Assembly (NCBI GenBank): GCA_020152595.1
Contig: JAIGNY010003771.1
Location: 445,001-509,000 of the forward strand
Direction of reading: 5' to 3'
Length of the DNA: 64,000 nucleotides
Origin: Chiridota heheva
Taxonomy: Eukaryota; Echinodermata; Holothuroidea; Apodida; Chiridotidae
This document shows positions 35,432 to 46,329 of the stretch, piece by piece. Positions within the stretch are counted from its first letter, which is position 1, and the number at the start of each line of letters is the position of its first letter. A program made the position numbers and the translations under genes. The notes under the pieces are model-generated. The model was given only the letters and a program-made list of their open reading frames with translations, did not search any database and was not told the origin of the DNA.

Positions 35432-36789
35432 GAGGAGGCTGACACCAGAATAATACTTCACTGCTGTCATATTGCAACACATTGTACTGACTCAAGCGCC
35501 ATCATAGTTTGGTCACCTGATACAGATGTATTCCTGTTGCTGATGAAGTTTTCACAGAATATCAGGATACCACTAATCATGGACACTGGTGTTGCAGACA
35601 AGCGATGGTTGATTGACATCAGGTCAGCAGTCCTGGGTATTGGCAACAATCTTTGCAATGCATTGCTTTCACTCCACGCTTTTACCAGCTGTGATACGAT
35701 TAGTTCATTTGTTCATTTGTGCGTGTGCTGCAAAAAAACCTGCAATATGTTCCTGTCTTTACAGGTTTAGGTACAAGCTCTACTTTCAATCCAGGAACGT
35801 TTGATGATCTAGAAGCATTCACATGTCTTTTATATGGGGCAAAGTCAGGTGTCAATGACATCAACAAGCTGCGGTATACCATGTTCATGACACGTTACAC
35901 ACCAAAGAACCAGCTACTGTCCAGTGAAAGTAGCATCTACCTAAGTTTGCTTCCACCCTGCAGATTCTCCTTAAGGATGCATGTTGTACGTGCCAATTAT
36001 CAGGCCCTCATATGGAACCAAGCTGATTTGGCATATCCGGAATTGCCAAAGCCCGACGATGGTCATGGATGGGTTCTATGGGGAGACATATTGGAGTACT
36101 AATGGACAGAAGATGAAATGCTATCAAAGGAACTTATCGATTTAGTATTGGAGCAGGATCATGAAGATGATACTGAAGCTGACTACTATAACATGCAAGA
36201 AGATATGTTTGATGATGAGGAGGATGATGATGACTTATATGAATTATAAGAGAATTGACCATATGTGGAATACCATATCATATGACTACATTTTTTATTG
36301 ATCAGTGGTATTTACTTTCAAAGCCTAGCTACACTGAAAATAAATTGGGTTATCAGCCACAAATCTACATAGGAACAATTTTTCTGCTTTTCCAAAAAAT
36401 GTCCACCACAAAAAATCTTAATTAAAAGGTGTTGAAAAAAGCCACAAAGATGGCAGAAAGCTTAAGTTAATGTCTGTATGCTGCATACTACTTGTCAAAA
36501 CAATTCCACATTGTAGATATTCATATCCCTAATATGAATCCGGTCTACTGGTTTCTCATCAAGAAAGCAACTTAACGGGTCTACAGTAAACTAGCACTAC
36601 AAAGATGTCAAGTTGGCGTGAAAATCACCATGAACACCTTAATATGCTTCCCTTAGGACACAAGTTTTCAGTGAAGTTACAGATCAGCATTTTGTCTTCT
36701 CAGTCATGTCAGTAGGTAACCAAAAACATGCATGTATCTAAGTAACACATTAAAGTATGTTACAAATATAATAATGGTTTGTAGAATAC

Positions 36790-37636
36790 TGTAAGACAAT
36801 TTGATGTAAATGAACATTTCTCTAGGCATTGCGATTAAGCATGACTGTATTTAAGGACCCAGATATTGATTGCAATCAACCGGCTAATCTTAAAATCTAT
36901 ACAGTCCTATACATATATAATAACATTGTGATTTCATATTATATTGTAGCGTATTACAACTAAGATATGACCGGGGATATGACATTTCCAAATTAACCAA
37001 TTTCAATTTTTTTCACACATTTATTATGGCAACTTTTATGATTGGGCATGATTGTGACCTTACACTACATCCCTATAAGCCTATACACTAGCATTGTTTA
37101 CTTAAAAATATATGACAATTTTTTTTATATTTTTTTTATCACGGCATTAATTGACATGGCAATTGTCCTGATTGGGCATGACCGTGACCTTAAAAGACCC
37201 AGATCTTGATTGCAATCTAATAGGCAGTTTCAAATATATATACTTACACACTGGAATGTGTTTTTATGCTGTAAAGTTTCAAAGATATGACATTGTTTAT
37301 CAAATTCAAGCTTTTTGTCACTGAGTTGCCATGGCAAAGGTCATGATAAGGCATGATTGTGACCTCAAATGACCTAGATCTTGATTACAACCAATATGGC
37401 AGCTTCAAATTATATATACTTAAATATGTGTTTTAATGTTGTTTAGTTACAAATATATATTATTTCCTTAAATTCCAATTTCTATCACTACGTTGCCATG
37501 ACAACGCCCTGGCGCTCACACCTACCATCAGTTTAATGGCAAACAAGCAGAAAATGATTGCTGAGGGTCCAGACTAACTGAAAAGTGTAGTGGTTGAAAC
37601 TCCCCAAGGATGGCTTCGATATATTGGCCCCCCAAC
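36790..37636. repeat. Right inverted terminal and subterminal repeat region
   Basis: Four diverged subrepeats of about 150-190 bp carry 'ggcatgattgtgacct' (36837 variant, 37046, 37169, 37350), 'agatcttgattgcaatc' (36861 variant, 37201, 37375) and 'gttgccatggcaa' (37329; 37493 variant). The last 145 bases are the inverted partner of the left end. Confidence 0.78.
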
Positions 37637-37639
37637 TAA

Positions 37640-39400
37640 TAAGTTTAAGTTTTAAGTTTAGTACACTTGTATGGCGCATTATCTAAATAACTTATTCAAA
37701 TTCGCCTTCCAAAATATGCATATAAAGAAAATAAATACGAATGTGTATATAAGATAAGAATGAAATATAAAGAAAACAAAGAACAAGAAAATTATGAAGA
37801 GGACTTGAGAGCACAATTAAATAAGTAAGTCTTTAGCAAGGTGTGGAATTGTTTAAGGGATTGAGCAGATTTGATTGAAAGAGGTAAGTCATTCCGGCCA
37901 AATATTTGCAGAGAGCGATCGCCATAAGTAAGTTTACTTTTTGAAACATAAAGGATGAATGAGGTGGTTTTGAGAGCGAAGGCTCTCAAAACTCTGGTTT
38001 GTTAATAATGAAACATTTTGGTCAGATATAATGGGCCATGTTATAAAGGGATTTAAAAATGAGGATTAAATTTTAAATTTAATTCTATATGAGGCTCTCA
38101 AAACTCTGGTTTGTTAATAATGAAACATTTTGGTCAGATATAATGGGCCATGTTATGAAGGGATTTAAAAATGAGGATTAAATTTTAAATTTAATTCTAT
38201 ATGAGGCTCTCAAAACTCTGGTTTGTTAATAATGAAACATTTTGGTCAGATATAATGGGCCATGTTATGAAGGGATTTAAAAATGAGGATTAAATTTTAA
38301 ATTTAATTCTATATGAGGCAGGTAGCCAATGAAGATTTTGCAGTAGATAAAGTGATGGAGTAAAATGGTTGCTTCTTGTAACGAGCCTTGCAGCATAATT
38401 CTGAACAGGCTGCAACTTTTTCACTGTAACACCTGGCACCCCTGCAAGGAGGACATTGCAATAATCTATGCAGCTATGTACAAGTACATTTATAAGTAAT
38501 ATTGCAGAGCTTCTGTCCAGAAACTTCATGCACCTTCTGCTGTTAAACAAATGGTAAAATGCAGTTTTGCATTTGTGAATGACATGGTCAACCTTTATTT
38601 AACCAAGCGCCCAGATATTTGACAGTGGACGATAATTTCACTGTCATTACCAATAGCAATACTGCCAATATTTAATTTAGTTAGATGGTAATTGGATCCA
38701 AAAATAATGACTTTACTTTTTTAATCGTTTATTTTTTATTTTAGTTTGTTGAAAATCATCCAATCTTTCACTATTTTCAAAACAACCTTTAATTTCAGCT
38801 ATGGCTGAGATCACATTTGATGGATCATTGGCATTGAACAACATGTATACGCTGCGGTCATCAGCATACCATGAATACTGGGAGAAAAGGCTATCACAGC
38901 ATCAAACAGAGAAGATGCATACCATGTGAATAAGAGGGGTCCACAACAAGAGCCTTGAGGCACATCAAATGCCCTTGATTCAGCAGTGCCGATAAGGATT
39001 TTTTGTTTCCTTTGAACTAAACAGGATTCAAACCAATTTAAGATGGTTCCATCAATGCCAAAACGCTTATTTAAGGTTTTAAGAAGCATACCATGATCAA
39101 TTGTGTCGAATGCCACACCTAAAACAAGGAGCACTAGAATGACACATTTTTGTTTGTCTAGTTGTAGCAGTATATCTGATTGAATTTGAGCTAAAGCAGT
39201 TTGTGTGCTATGGAATGGGTGAAACCCTGATTGACAGGAAGGTAATAAGTCATGCTGCTGACTATGCTTGATCATTTGTTCAACAATGGCACACTCAACT
39301 TTTTTAGACAAGAAACTAAGATTGCTCACTGGTTGATAGTTAGCATACGTTACATCAAGCCCTTGTTTTTGATCTACAATCCTAAAACTTGGCAAAAGTT
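37640..39400 (-). mobile_element. CR1/L2-like LINE, 5'-truncated, with internal triplication
   Basis: On the - strand a 194-codon frame (39395-38811) starts at the RT domain. It contains 'NYQPVSNLSFLSK', 'DLLPSCQSGFHPFHST', 'AFDTIDHGMLLK' and 'FDVPQGSCCGPLLF', i.e. RT motifs up to box B. The YADD box follows in another frame near 38870. Later pieces continue at 38550-38290 ('LLINVLVHSCIDYCN', 'LHWLPASYRIKFKI') and 37989-37792 ('RSLQIFGRNDLPLSIK'). The 3' tail near 37640-37680 contains 'gcgccatacaagtgtac' followed by repeated 'aaacttaa' words. Stops and frameshifts make it inactive. Its tail abuts the right end of the 6.7-kb element. Confidence 0.85.
37981..38316. repeat. 112-bp unit tandemly triplicated within the LINE
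   Basis: 'ggctctcaaaactctggttt' begins at 37981, 38093 and 38205, an exact 112-bp period, with only one visible substitution between units ('ttataaaggg' versus 'ttatgaaggg'). The near-identity shows that amplification is much younger than the LINE. Confidence 0.95.
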
Positions 39401-39404
39401 AAGG

Positions 39405-40390
39405 CCTTAATATCTTCAAAAGGAACTTATAAGTCTATACTAATTAAGTTGATTTGCATAAATAAAAAAATAAATATTTCCTCTGATTTCTCTTAAAAAC
39501 CAATAATTCATACTTTATTTACATAAAACTGTACAAGTTTTCATGTTTTGATTTTTCAGTTTCCTGAATCTTAATGGCGCTTTACTTACATTCAAGAACT
39601 TTGAAGCATAGAATTGTGGCTACCAGCAATTAGTAGGTTATGAGTCTTACATAGGGTTTTTCCCTCCACTGTCAAATTGATTTACAGAATGTATTCAAAA
39701 GAATGGCAAAACTTTCTGCAAAACTGCAGAATATCCCATCCATGAACCCTAATCCTCTTTATCCCACTTAAAAGGATACATCATACAACATATCTACTCC
39801 TAAAAACTAAGCATTGTAAAATGATAAAAATCTCCCCACTAATAAAATCCTATCACACACATTTCTTAGAAGTGTTACCCTCACCTAATACCTTCATCTA
39901 CTCAACCTTCTCTCACCTATCCACTCACCTACTTGTCACATATCCACCAACCATACTCGAACAAACTTACTCCCACTAAATGTCCCAACCTCGATACGCC
40001 TCCCCTCGCTCCATTATATATTACCCAAGATCTACACTTTCCTCCTGCTGAATAACCTTACATACACAAAAAAACACAACCCCCTTAGTTTTCATCTCGA
40101 TTTCCCTTAAAATATATTCAAGTTTATATTTTCTATTAAAAATCAAATACGGATATCTGCCTTCCAAATCTGACTGAAAAGTCAATGAAGATTCATTCAG
40201 AGGTTAACCTTAATCATTTTTTTTATTGTCCTTTCACATCAAACACAGATATTTTAATTGCTATTCATGCCAGGAATACCTTTTGAGGAGTCTCCATTGT
40301 ACAACTTTCCTTTGAGCCAAGACAAAATTTCAATGGGAAATAAACTCATTGTTTGCAGTAACTGAATATTGTGGACAGACAGACAAATGG
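39405..40390. other. Intergenic, nothing recognised
   Basis: AT-rich, with a C-rich stretch of short tandem-like words ('ctcacctatccactcac') at about 39880-39960. No coding signal is seen. Confidence 0.5.
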
Positions 40391-40399
40391 TGAAGTTGC

Positions 40400-40405
40400 T
40401 TTATT
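40400..40405 (-). terminator. Candidate poly(A) signal (AATAAA) of the sulfotransferase gene
   Basis: TTTATT on the + strand reads AATAAA on the - strand, about 255 bp after the sulfotransferase stop. Position fits a short 3' UTR. Other TTTATT words occur further down, so use is inferred. Confidence 0.4.
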
Positions 40406-40659
40406 CCTATTAAGGAACTTCTTTGGCAATGGGATAAACATAAGCTTCAAAGACAAAAAGAAAATGTTTTGGGACCTGTCATACATTAGCCCTACAAATG
40501 TGACCTGTTTTTTGCATCAAATATGGTAACTTATAAATAATGTTGTTTTCATATATTGACAATTAATCTGCACAATATCAAATTGTCTAAAACAAAGAAA
40601 AAACTGAAAAACAAAACAGTTAAAAAAAAATGAATACCCTGTTATGTCCTTCACATGTA

Positions 40660-41523
40660 CTATATATCATGAATCCAACTTGGCATATCATAACCAAATA
40701 GTTCAAAATCTTCTTGATATTTCTGATAGAGTTTTTTCAGATCAGAATTTGGAACTTTCTCATAATGTGATGCCAGAATACTTTCTTGTGAACTAAATGT
40801 TGGGCTGCTATGGTTTGGTTGTGGAAATGTTACCACATCTTCTGCATCTGCCAAGTTGAGAATATAATCTGCATCTTGATTCAGAGTTTCAAAGTGGCCC
40901 AGAATATCATAATTAAAATCACATGGTCTACACGAGTGGGCTTGGAAGTGCCAATGCTTGTTAAGTTGTATCTCCTGACTGTCAATGATGTATTTGACAA
41001 ATTCTGAAAACTGAAGATCATATTGGCTAAATGGTATTTTAACTTTTCTGTACTTCTGTATGATTCTCATTCCAACTGATTTCTGCCATGCACCTGCTCG
41101 AGGGAATGTTGTATTTGGTGATAATTTATTTTGAAAAGCTGATAAAATTCTTGAAAAAGGATTCCTTGAAAACATGAATTTTGTATATGTTCTTAATATA
41201 TGATCACGCTCTCCAAAGCTGTACATTGACAGCTGTTTTAACTCGCGTTTCACCATCCTGTTTATTTCATATTGTGACATGTCATATGTTGAATTTGTCT
41301 TTCCTGCAAGGACATAGAAAACGCTCTTCCAGCTTGTGCAGGCAACTTTGGGAATTGAACAGTAAACTAACTTATACTTATCATCAACTATAAAATGACT
41401 AGGAGGATGTGAGACAAGATATTGAAAACTTCTTGTAGGTGATTTCCACTTCTCGCATCCCTCCTTGAGAATTTGATGGCGCTCCTCCTGAATGCTTTCC
41501 ACATCCTTTGATTCAACTTTTGG
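40660..41523 (-). CDS. CHST: Carbohydrate sulfotransferase (CHST8-14 / HNK-1ST family), catalytic last exon
   Basis: The exon opens after a 'ttttaacag' acceptor at 41524 and runs 287 codons, ending in TGA or TAA-type stop at 40660. It encodes the whole luminal sulfotransferase domain. The 5'-phosphosulfate loop 'CSIPKVACTSWK' is at about exon residues 56-67. The 3'-phosphate loop 'FSRNPFSRILSAF' is at about 121-133. A 'GHFETLNQDADYIL' segment and a C-terminal 'YQEDFELFGY' follow, all in family order. The enzyme would transfer sulfate from PAPS to a hydroxyl of a GalNAc, GlcA or chondroitin/dermatan-type glycan in the Golgi. The subfamily cannot be fixed. There is no lesion, and usual family length (300-420 aa) is reached with the upstream exons. 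Confidence 0.93.
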   Translation of the reverse strand, partial: PKVESKDVESIQEERHQILKEGCEKWKSPTRSFQYLVSHPPSHFIVDDKYKLVYCSIPKVACTSWKSVFYVLAGKTNSTYDMSQYEINRMVKRELKQLSMYSFGERDHILRTYTKFMFSRNPFSRILSAFQNKLSPNTTFPRAGAWQKSVGMRIIQKYRKVKIPFSQYDLQFSEFVKYIIDSQEIQLNKHWHFQAHSCRPCDFNYDILGHFETLNQDADYILNLADAEDVVTFPQPNHSSPTFSSQESILASHYEKVPNSDLKKLYQKYQEDFELFGYDMPSWIHDI

Positions 41524-41821
41524 CTGTTAAAAGATAAATAAATACTGTCAGGTCATTGAGAAGACATTTTTTGACACCTTTAAAAGCAAAGCAACCTTGT
41601 GTTTAAGAAAGTGATACAAATGCTGAGTATACCACTTCCATATTTAACAAATAATAGTTTGACATGTACCTCTACCAAGTATATATACCATTGAAACCCA
41701 GAGAAACCTAACAAATTCGAATCATAGACACACTTGTGGTACACATTTTCTGAAGGACTTCTGAGTTTAGCCTAATCTCCCAATTGTGAATACTGACTGA
41801 TCTGCATTATATCAATTGAGT

Positions 41822-43567
41822 AGATATCACCTTTGACAGTTATATAGCTTTCATTTGTAGCCCCTTTTCATGAAATATCACCTTTGACAGTTATATAACT
41901 TTCATTTGTAGCCCCTTTCATTAAATATCACCTTTGTCAGTTATATAACTTTCATTTGTAGACCCTGTCATGAGATGTCACCGTTGTCAGTTATATACCT
42001 TTCATTAATAGCCCAACTTTCATTAGATATCACCTTTAGCGTTATATAACTTTCATTTATAGCCCTTTTCATGTGATATCACCTTTGTCAGTTATATAGC
42101 TTTCATTTGTAGACCCTTTCATTAGATATCAATTTTGTCAGTTATAGCTTTAATTTGTAGCACCTTTCGTTAGATATCACCTTTGACACTTATATAACTT
42201 TCATTTGTAACTGCCTTTCATGAGATATCACCTTTGTCAATTATATTGCTTTCATTTATAGCCTCTTTCATTAGATATCACCGTTGAAAGTTATATAACT
42301 TTCATTTATAGCCCCTTATTCATGAGATGTCACCTTTGACAGTTATATAACTTTCATTTATAACTCCCTTTCATTAAATATCAACTTTTGTCAATTACCG
42401 TATATAGCTTTCATTTGTAGTCCCCCTTTCATTAGATATCACCTTTGTCAGTTATATAAGTTTCATTTGTAGCCCCATTCCATGAGATATCACCTTTGTC
42501 AGTTAAAGCTTTTATTTGTAGCCCCTTTCATTAGATATCACCTTTGACAGTTATATAACTTTCATTTGTAGCCCCTTTCATTAGATATCCCCCCTGTCAG
42601 TTATATAACTTTTATTTGCAGACCCTTTCATGAGATGTCACTTCTGTCAGTGATATTACTTTCATCAATAGCCCAACTTACATTAGATATCACCTTTGAC
42701 ACTTCTATACCTTTTATTGATAGCCTTCTTTCATGAGATGTCACTCTTGTCAATTATATAACTTTAATAGGTAGCCCATTTCATTAGATATCACCTTTGT
42801 CAGTTATATAACTTACATTTATAGCCCCTGTAAGTTACATAACTTACATTTGTAGCCCCTGTAAGTTACATAACTTACATTTGTAGCCCCTTTTATTAGA
42901 TATCACCTTTGTCAGTTATATAACTTACAATTGTAGCCCCTTTCATTAGGTATCACCTTAGTCAGTTATATAACTTACATTTGTAGCCCCTTTCATTAGA
43001 TGTCTCTTTTGTCAGCTATATAACTTACATTTGTAGCCCCTTTCATTAGATGTCACCTTTGTTAGTTATATAACTTACATTTATAGCCCCTGTCAGTTAT
43101 ATAACTTACATTTGTAGACCTTTTCATTAGATATCACCTTTGTCAGTTATTTAACTTACATTTGTAGCCCCTTTCATTAGGTATCACCTTTGTCAGTTAT
43201 AAACCTACATTTGTAGCACCTTTCATTAGATGTCACTTTTGTCAGTTATATAACTTACATTTGTAGCCCCTTTCATTAGATATCACCTTTGTCAGTTATA
43301 TAACTTACATTTATAGCCCCTTTCATTAGATATTACCTTTGTCAGTTATATAACTTGCATTTGTAGACCCTTTCATTAGATATCACCTTTGTCAGTTATA
43401 TGGCTTTCATTTGTAGCCTCTTTCATCAGATATCACCTTTGTCAGTTATATAACTTACATTTGTAGCCCCTTTCATTAGATATCACCTTTGTCAGTTATA
43501 TAACTTACATTTGTAGCCCAGTTCATTAGATATCACTTTTGTCACTTTCATTTCTAGCCCCTTTATT
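41822..43567. repeat. 50-bp minisatellite, about 35 degenerate units
   Basis: The unit is roughly 'gatatcacctttgtcagtta' + 'tataacttacatttgtag' + 'cccctttcatta'. It repeats with small length changes over 1.75 kb in a sulfotransferase intron. Two subtypes occupy separate ends: 'ctttcatttgtag' dominates 41.82-42.78 kb, and 'cttacatttgtag' dominates 42.80-43.52 kb. Confidence 0.95.
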
Positions 43568-43811
43568 ATTTAAAAAAAAAGAAATACGGCACAGCGACGG
43601 TCAGAGTCAACGTGCTAATCTAATGAGGTAAAAATGAAATCAGAGTGCCTAAATAAAAGTACAGAGAAGGTTAAGTATAAAGACCAATTAAAGTAGAACA
43701 GAGGGGAAAAGTAGAGGAAAGTAGGTACAGAAAAGAGATACAGAAATACAGGTCAACAGACTTTCAGAGAGAAGCATGCAGCTAGATGCAAATCATAACT
43801 ACAATACGTAC

Positions 43812-43924
43812 ACCAATGTCTTTATAGATAATTGAGTCACTTCCATTTCTTGTGGTCGTCGCAGAAGAAACAAAATTAGTCATGCCATTTCGGTAACGAG
43901 GTCTGAGGATGTTTTTATGAACAT
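43812..43924 (-). CDS. CHST: Predicted stem-region exon of the sulfotransferase gene
   Basis: On the - strand, acceptor 'ttctcttaacag' precedes an open 113-nt exon that ends at 'GGT|GTACGT'. Translation contains 'VHKNILRPRYRNGMTNFVSS' and 'RNGSDSIIYKDIG'. Its 5' end needs one base and its 3' end is in phase 0, exactly as the catalytic exon requires. It carries a potential N-glycosylation site (NGS), as expected for a Golgi stem. The 2.3-kb intron to the next exon contains the 50-bp array. Confidence 0.62.
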
Positions 43925-43929
43925 CTGTT

Positions 43930-46150
43930 AAGAGAAATAGCAAAAAACCGTTACTTTAAGCAACCATCTTAGATTCCTTGTAAAGAAACAAGAACTATGA
44001 CATAACACTATCAGTCGTCAAGGTGAAGAAAACATGAAAATAAAAACTTCTTGCTCTCAAAATTGTATTTTGTGTACTTGTGTGGTGGGGCATATATTAC
44101 ATGTGTATTTCTAGCCCCACTTTCAGAATGCCTGCTAATGTGAAGTAAAAATGCAGAAAATAAGGTAAAGAGTATTGCTTGCACGCTTTTGCCCCGACGT
44201 GAAAGCAGTTGGAAAACCAGAAAATCGGTTTTTCACCCGTAATAGCTTTGAACATAAACTGCATTACAGTAACTATAACTGCACTGTTATATGATAGCAC
44301 CTAACGATGTTTGTATCACAGTATTTTCTGTAAATAATGTCAACAATTATTTCAGTGTAATTGACGCACACCGGTCATGAAAGTGTCATCACATTAAGAT
44401 TGATGAACATATTGATGCACCAAAAGCAATAATACAATTTTAGATTTAATGGAAGGCTCTTCAATTAAATGTTCAATTTGGGGCTCTCACAAACGCACCA
44501 GGTTTGAACTTCCATCTCGTAAGCACTGGTCATTTATTTATGAAGAATCAATTGAAACTACTGGATTCATTTGATTTAGTTGTGATATAAACAATACTGG
44601 AAAACAAAAAGAAAACCAATTTTTACCATCTTTTGGCAATTTTTCACAGTGATATAGATCTTTGCAGTACTTCTTTTTTTCATTAAACATGAGTCAGACC
44701 AAATCCGCGGTTTCGTGGAACCAGTTTGTATTACGAAACCGGTAGAACTTAGCAAGCTTAGTAAAGAGTACCTTAAAGAGGCAAGTCGTTTTGAAGCTCC
44801 TAATAAACTTTGAGCTAGTTGTGCACAGACAAGAAAAGTTGTCCTGTATGTAGTAAAATGCAAATTTGATTTTATTGTTCAAATAAGTTTTCTTGCCTTG
44901 ATATATTAATCACACACAGCAATCTGGTGGATGTGTCCCAGTGATATTCATTTAAAGAAAGCACTCCTTGAAACACAGACGGGATGAAACTGCCAGTGTC
45001 ATTTTCATCCCGTTCGAAGAACACTCTCCCAAATAACACATCCCCGGTATTACCAGGGATCTATTATTTGCCCTTGGTATTACGCAATCATTTGGCCACA
45101 CAGGTAGCTGAGATAACTCGACAAAAAATGCTGTAATTTTATCAACCTTAGTATTTGAACATCATAGAGTTCTTACTTGGATCATTTATACCCTAAAAAC
45201 TAGTTTATTTAATTTGGTGCAGAAATCGTAAAAATAGCACCATTTTTAGCAGCATAATTCTGAGCGACTTTCAAATCTTGCCGACCTATTAATGTAACCT
45301 CCTCCTCTTGACACTATTTCGATAAACAATCCTGCGGTTTTGCCATTTCCATTTATCAGTGCAATATACGCGTAGAGCAAGGACTTTTTGTGTGTAGAGG
45401 TCAGGGGTTATGCACCATCGAGCATACTTACTACGTAAAGCAAACACGAGCGGTGCTGCAGTGCCAAAAGAATTTTCCAAAGATAATGATAGGCAGTAGC
45501 AATTACAAGTCATACACATAAATTCATGCTTCTTTAAATACAACTCAATGAATTTATACATTGGTTACTTACATTATATACAAGAAATGCACTTTACAAA
45601 TATGCCCAAAACTCCAAAGACAACACATATTGATGTTATTCAAGTGAAAACTCCCCTCGTGTTGCTGTTATACGGGGAGGAAGTTTTATTGTTGGAATGC
45701 TGCTCTTGACTTCTTAACTTCGAAATGAAGTTACGTGAAAATATGAAATATAGCGTCAATTTCTATGTTCAAGGTTGAATCTTCTAACAACTTGTCCTAA
45801 TAAAACAAATTTCATACCTTAAGAGGGCAAATTTTGTTAAAATACGAAGTGGAATAATATGGAAATAAAGTGGAAATAACTACCACATGTGGTTACTAAA
45901 ATGCCACAGGCACAGAAAATCAGGATGGAGTTCTGTTCAAGAGGCGAGTTCTGTAATGTGTTGGAAGATAAGTAGAGGGCCAAATATATCTAAGTCCCCT
46001 CAATTACTTCCACAAAATATTAACTTATGTATCTATCTATTGGGACCCATCAGCCATGAGGCCATAAATGCAGCTATTACTATCAAAAATCAAAACAGAA
46101 GCAATTAGCCATAAGCTGCCCAAGCGTGTTAATTTGATCAGCTGATTAAT
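43930..46150. other. Intronic sequence, nothing further recognised
   Basis: Part of the intron between the two predicted stem exons. Several short minus-strand frames (e.g. 45561-45289) lack splice context or family motifs. Confidence 0.45.
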
Positions 46151-46261
46151 ACAAAAAGCCTCTTTATTGATGTCTGGGCCAATACGCGCCTCCTGGCGTG
46201 GAGAGCTAGAATAAAGGTTACATGCCGAAAAGTTTCTCTATACAGCTTTCCGCACCCGACA

Positions 46262-46290
46262 CCGGACTTTTCATATAAAAAGTCCGGTAT
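46262..46290. repeat. Perfect hairpin ACCGGACTTTT ... AAAAGTCCGGT
   Basis: An 11-bp perfect inverted repeat separated by about 6 bases (46262-46290). A third partial copy 'cccgacttccggtatcccg' lies at 46304. The local segment 46185-46320 is GC-richer than its surroundings and may be a small element. Confidence 0.75.
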
Positions 46291-46329
46291 AATGATACCC
46301 CAACCCGACTTCCGGTATCCCGTTCTTGC

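Larger units (their letters stand above)
31650..36249 (+). pseudogene. FEN1/XPG-like nuclease-domain gene of a multicopy invertebrate family, broken
   Basis: The gene reads through several frames from about 31650 to TAA at 36247. N-terminal and central parts contain 'CWDNFDLIEET' followed by 'SGAGTTHSTYG', and later 'YPLGPVP' and 'ATADGAPVKTDKAK'. These segments are shared by a large uncharacterised family seen in many invertebrates. The C-terminal third holds 'VIDGNAML' (34746), 'EEADTRIILH' (35432), 'SPDTDVFLLL' (35514) and 'FTSCDTISSF' (35680). Order and spacing match FEN1/XPG nuclease signatures (DG, EAEA, TxDxD, GCD). The end is acidic. Introns 33574-34158 and 35162-35431 are GT-AG and join in frame. 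Frameshifts or stops near 31915, 32480, 32790, 33190, 34637, 34810, 35115 and 35715 and an in-frame TAA at 36100 show loss of function. Confidence 0.75.
30964..37636 (+). mobile_element. 6.7-kb DNA-transposon-like element with long subrepeat-built inverted ends and one nuclease-like gene
   Basis: The ends are inverted repeats. 30964-31110 matches the reverse complement of 37492-37636, for example 'ccactacact' (31004) against 'agtgtagtgg' (37584) and 'gtttgccattaaactgatgg' against its complement near 37530. Inward, both ends continue as diverged subrepeats of roughly 170-190 bp marked by 'ttgccatggcaa'. The only gene inside, 31650-36249, is broken but keeps two clean GT-AG introns. That excludes a processed retrocopy and supports mobilisation as DNA. 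I saw no target-site duplication (flanks 'accatatg' and 'taataagt'), and no standard DDE transposase was recognised. Confidence 0.72.

Noticed and set aside
45289-45561. Minus-strand frame considered as the first sulfotransferase exon
   Set aside because: It lies between the two predicted stem exons, lacks suitable splice sites and has no signal-anchor pattern at its start.
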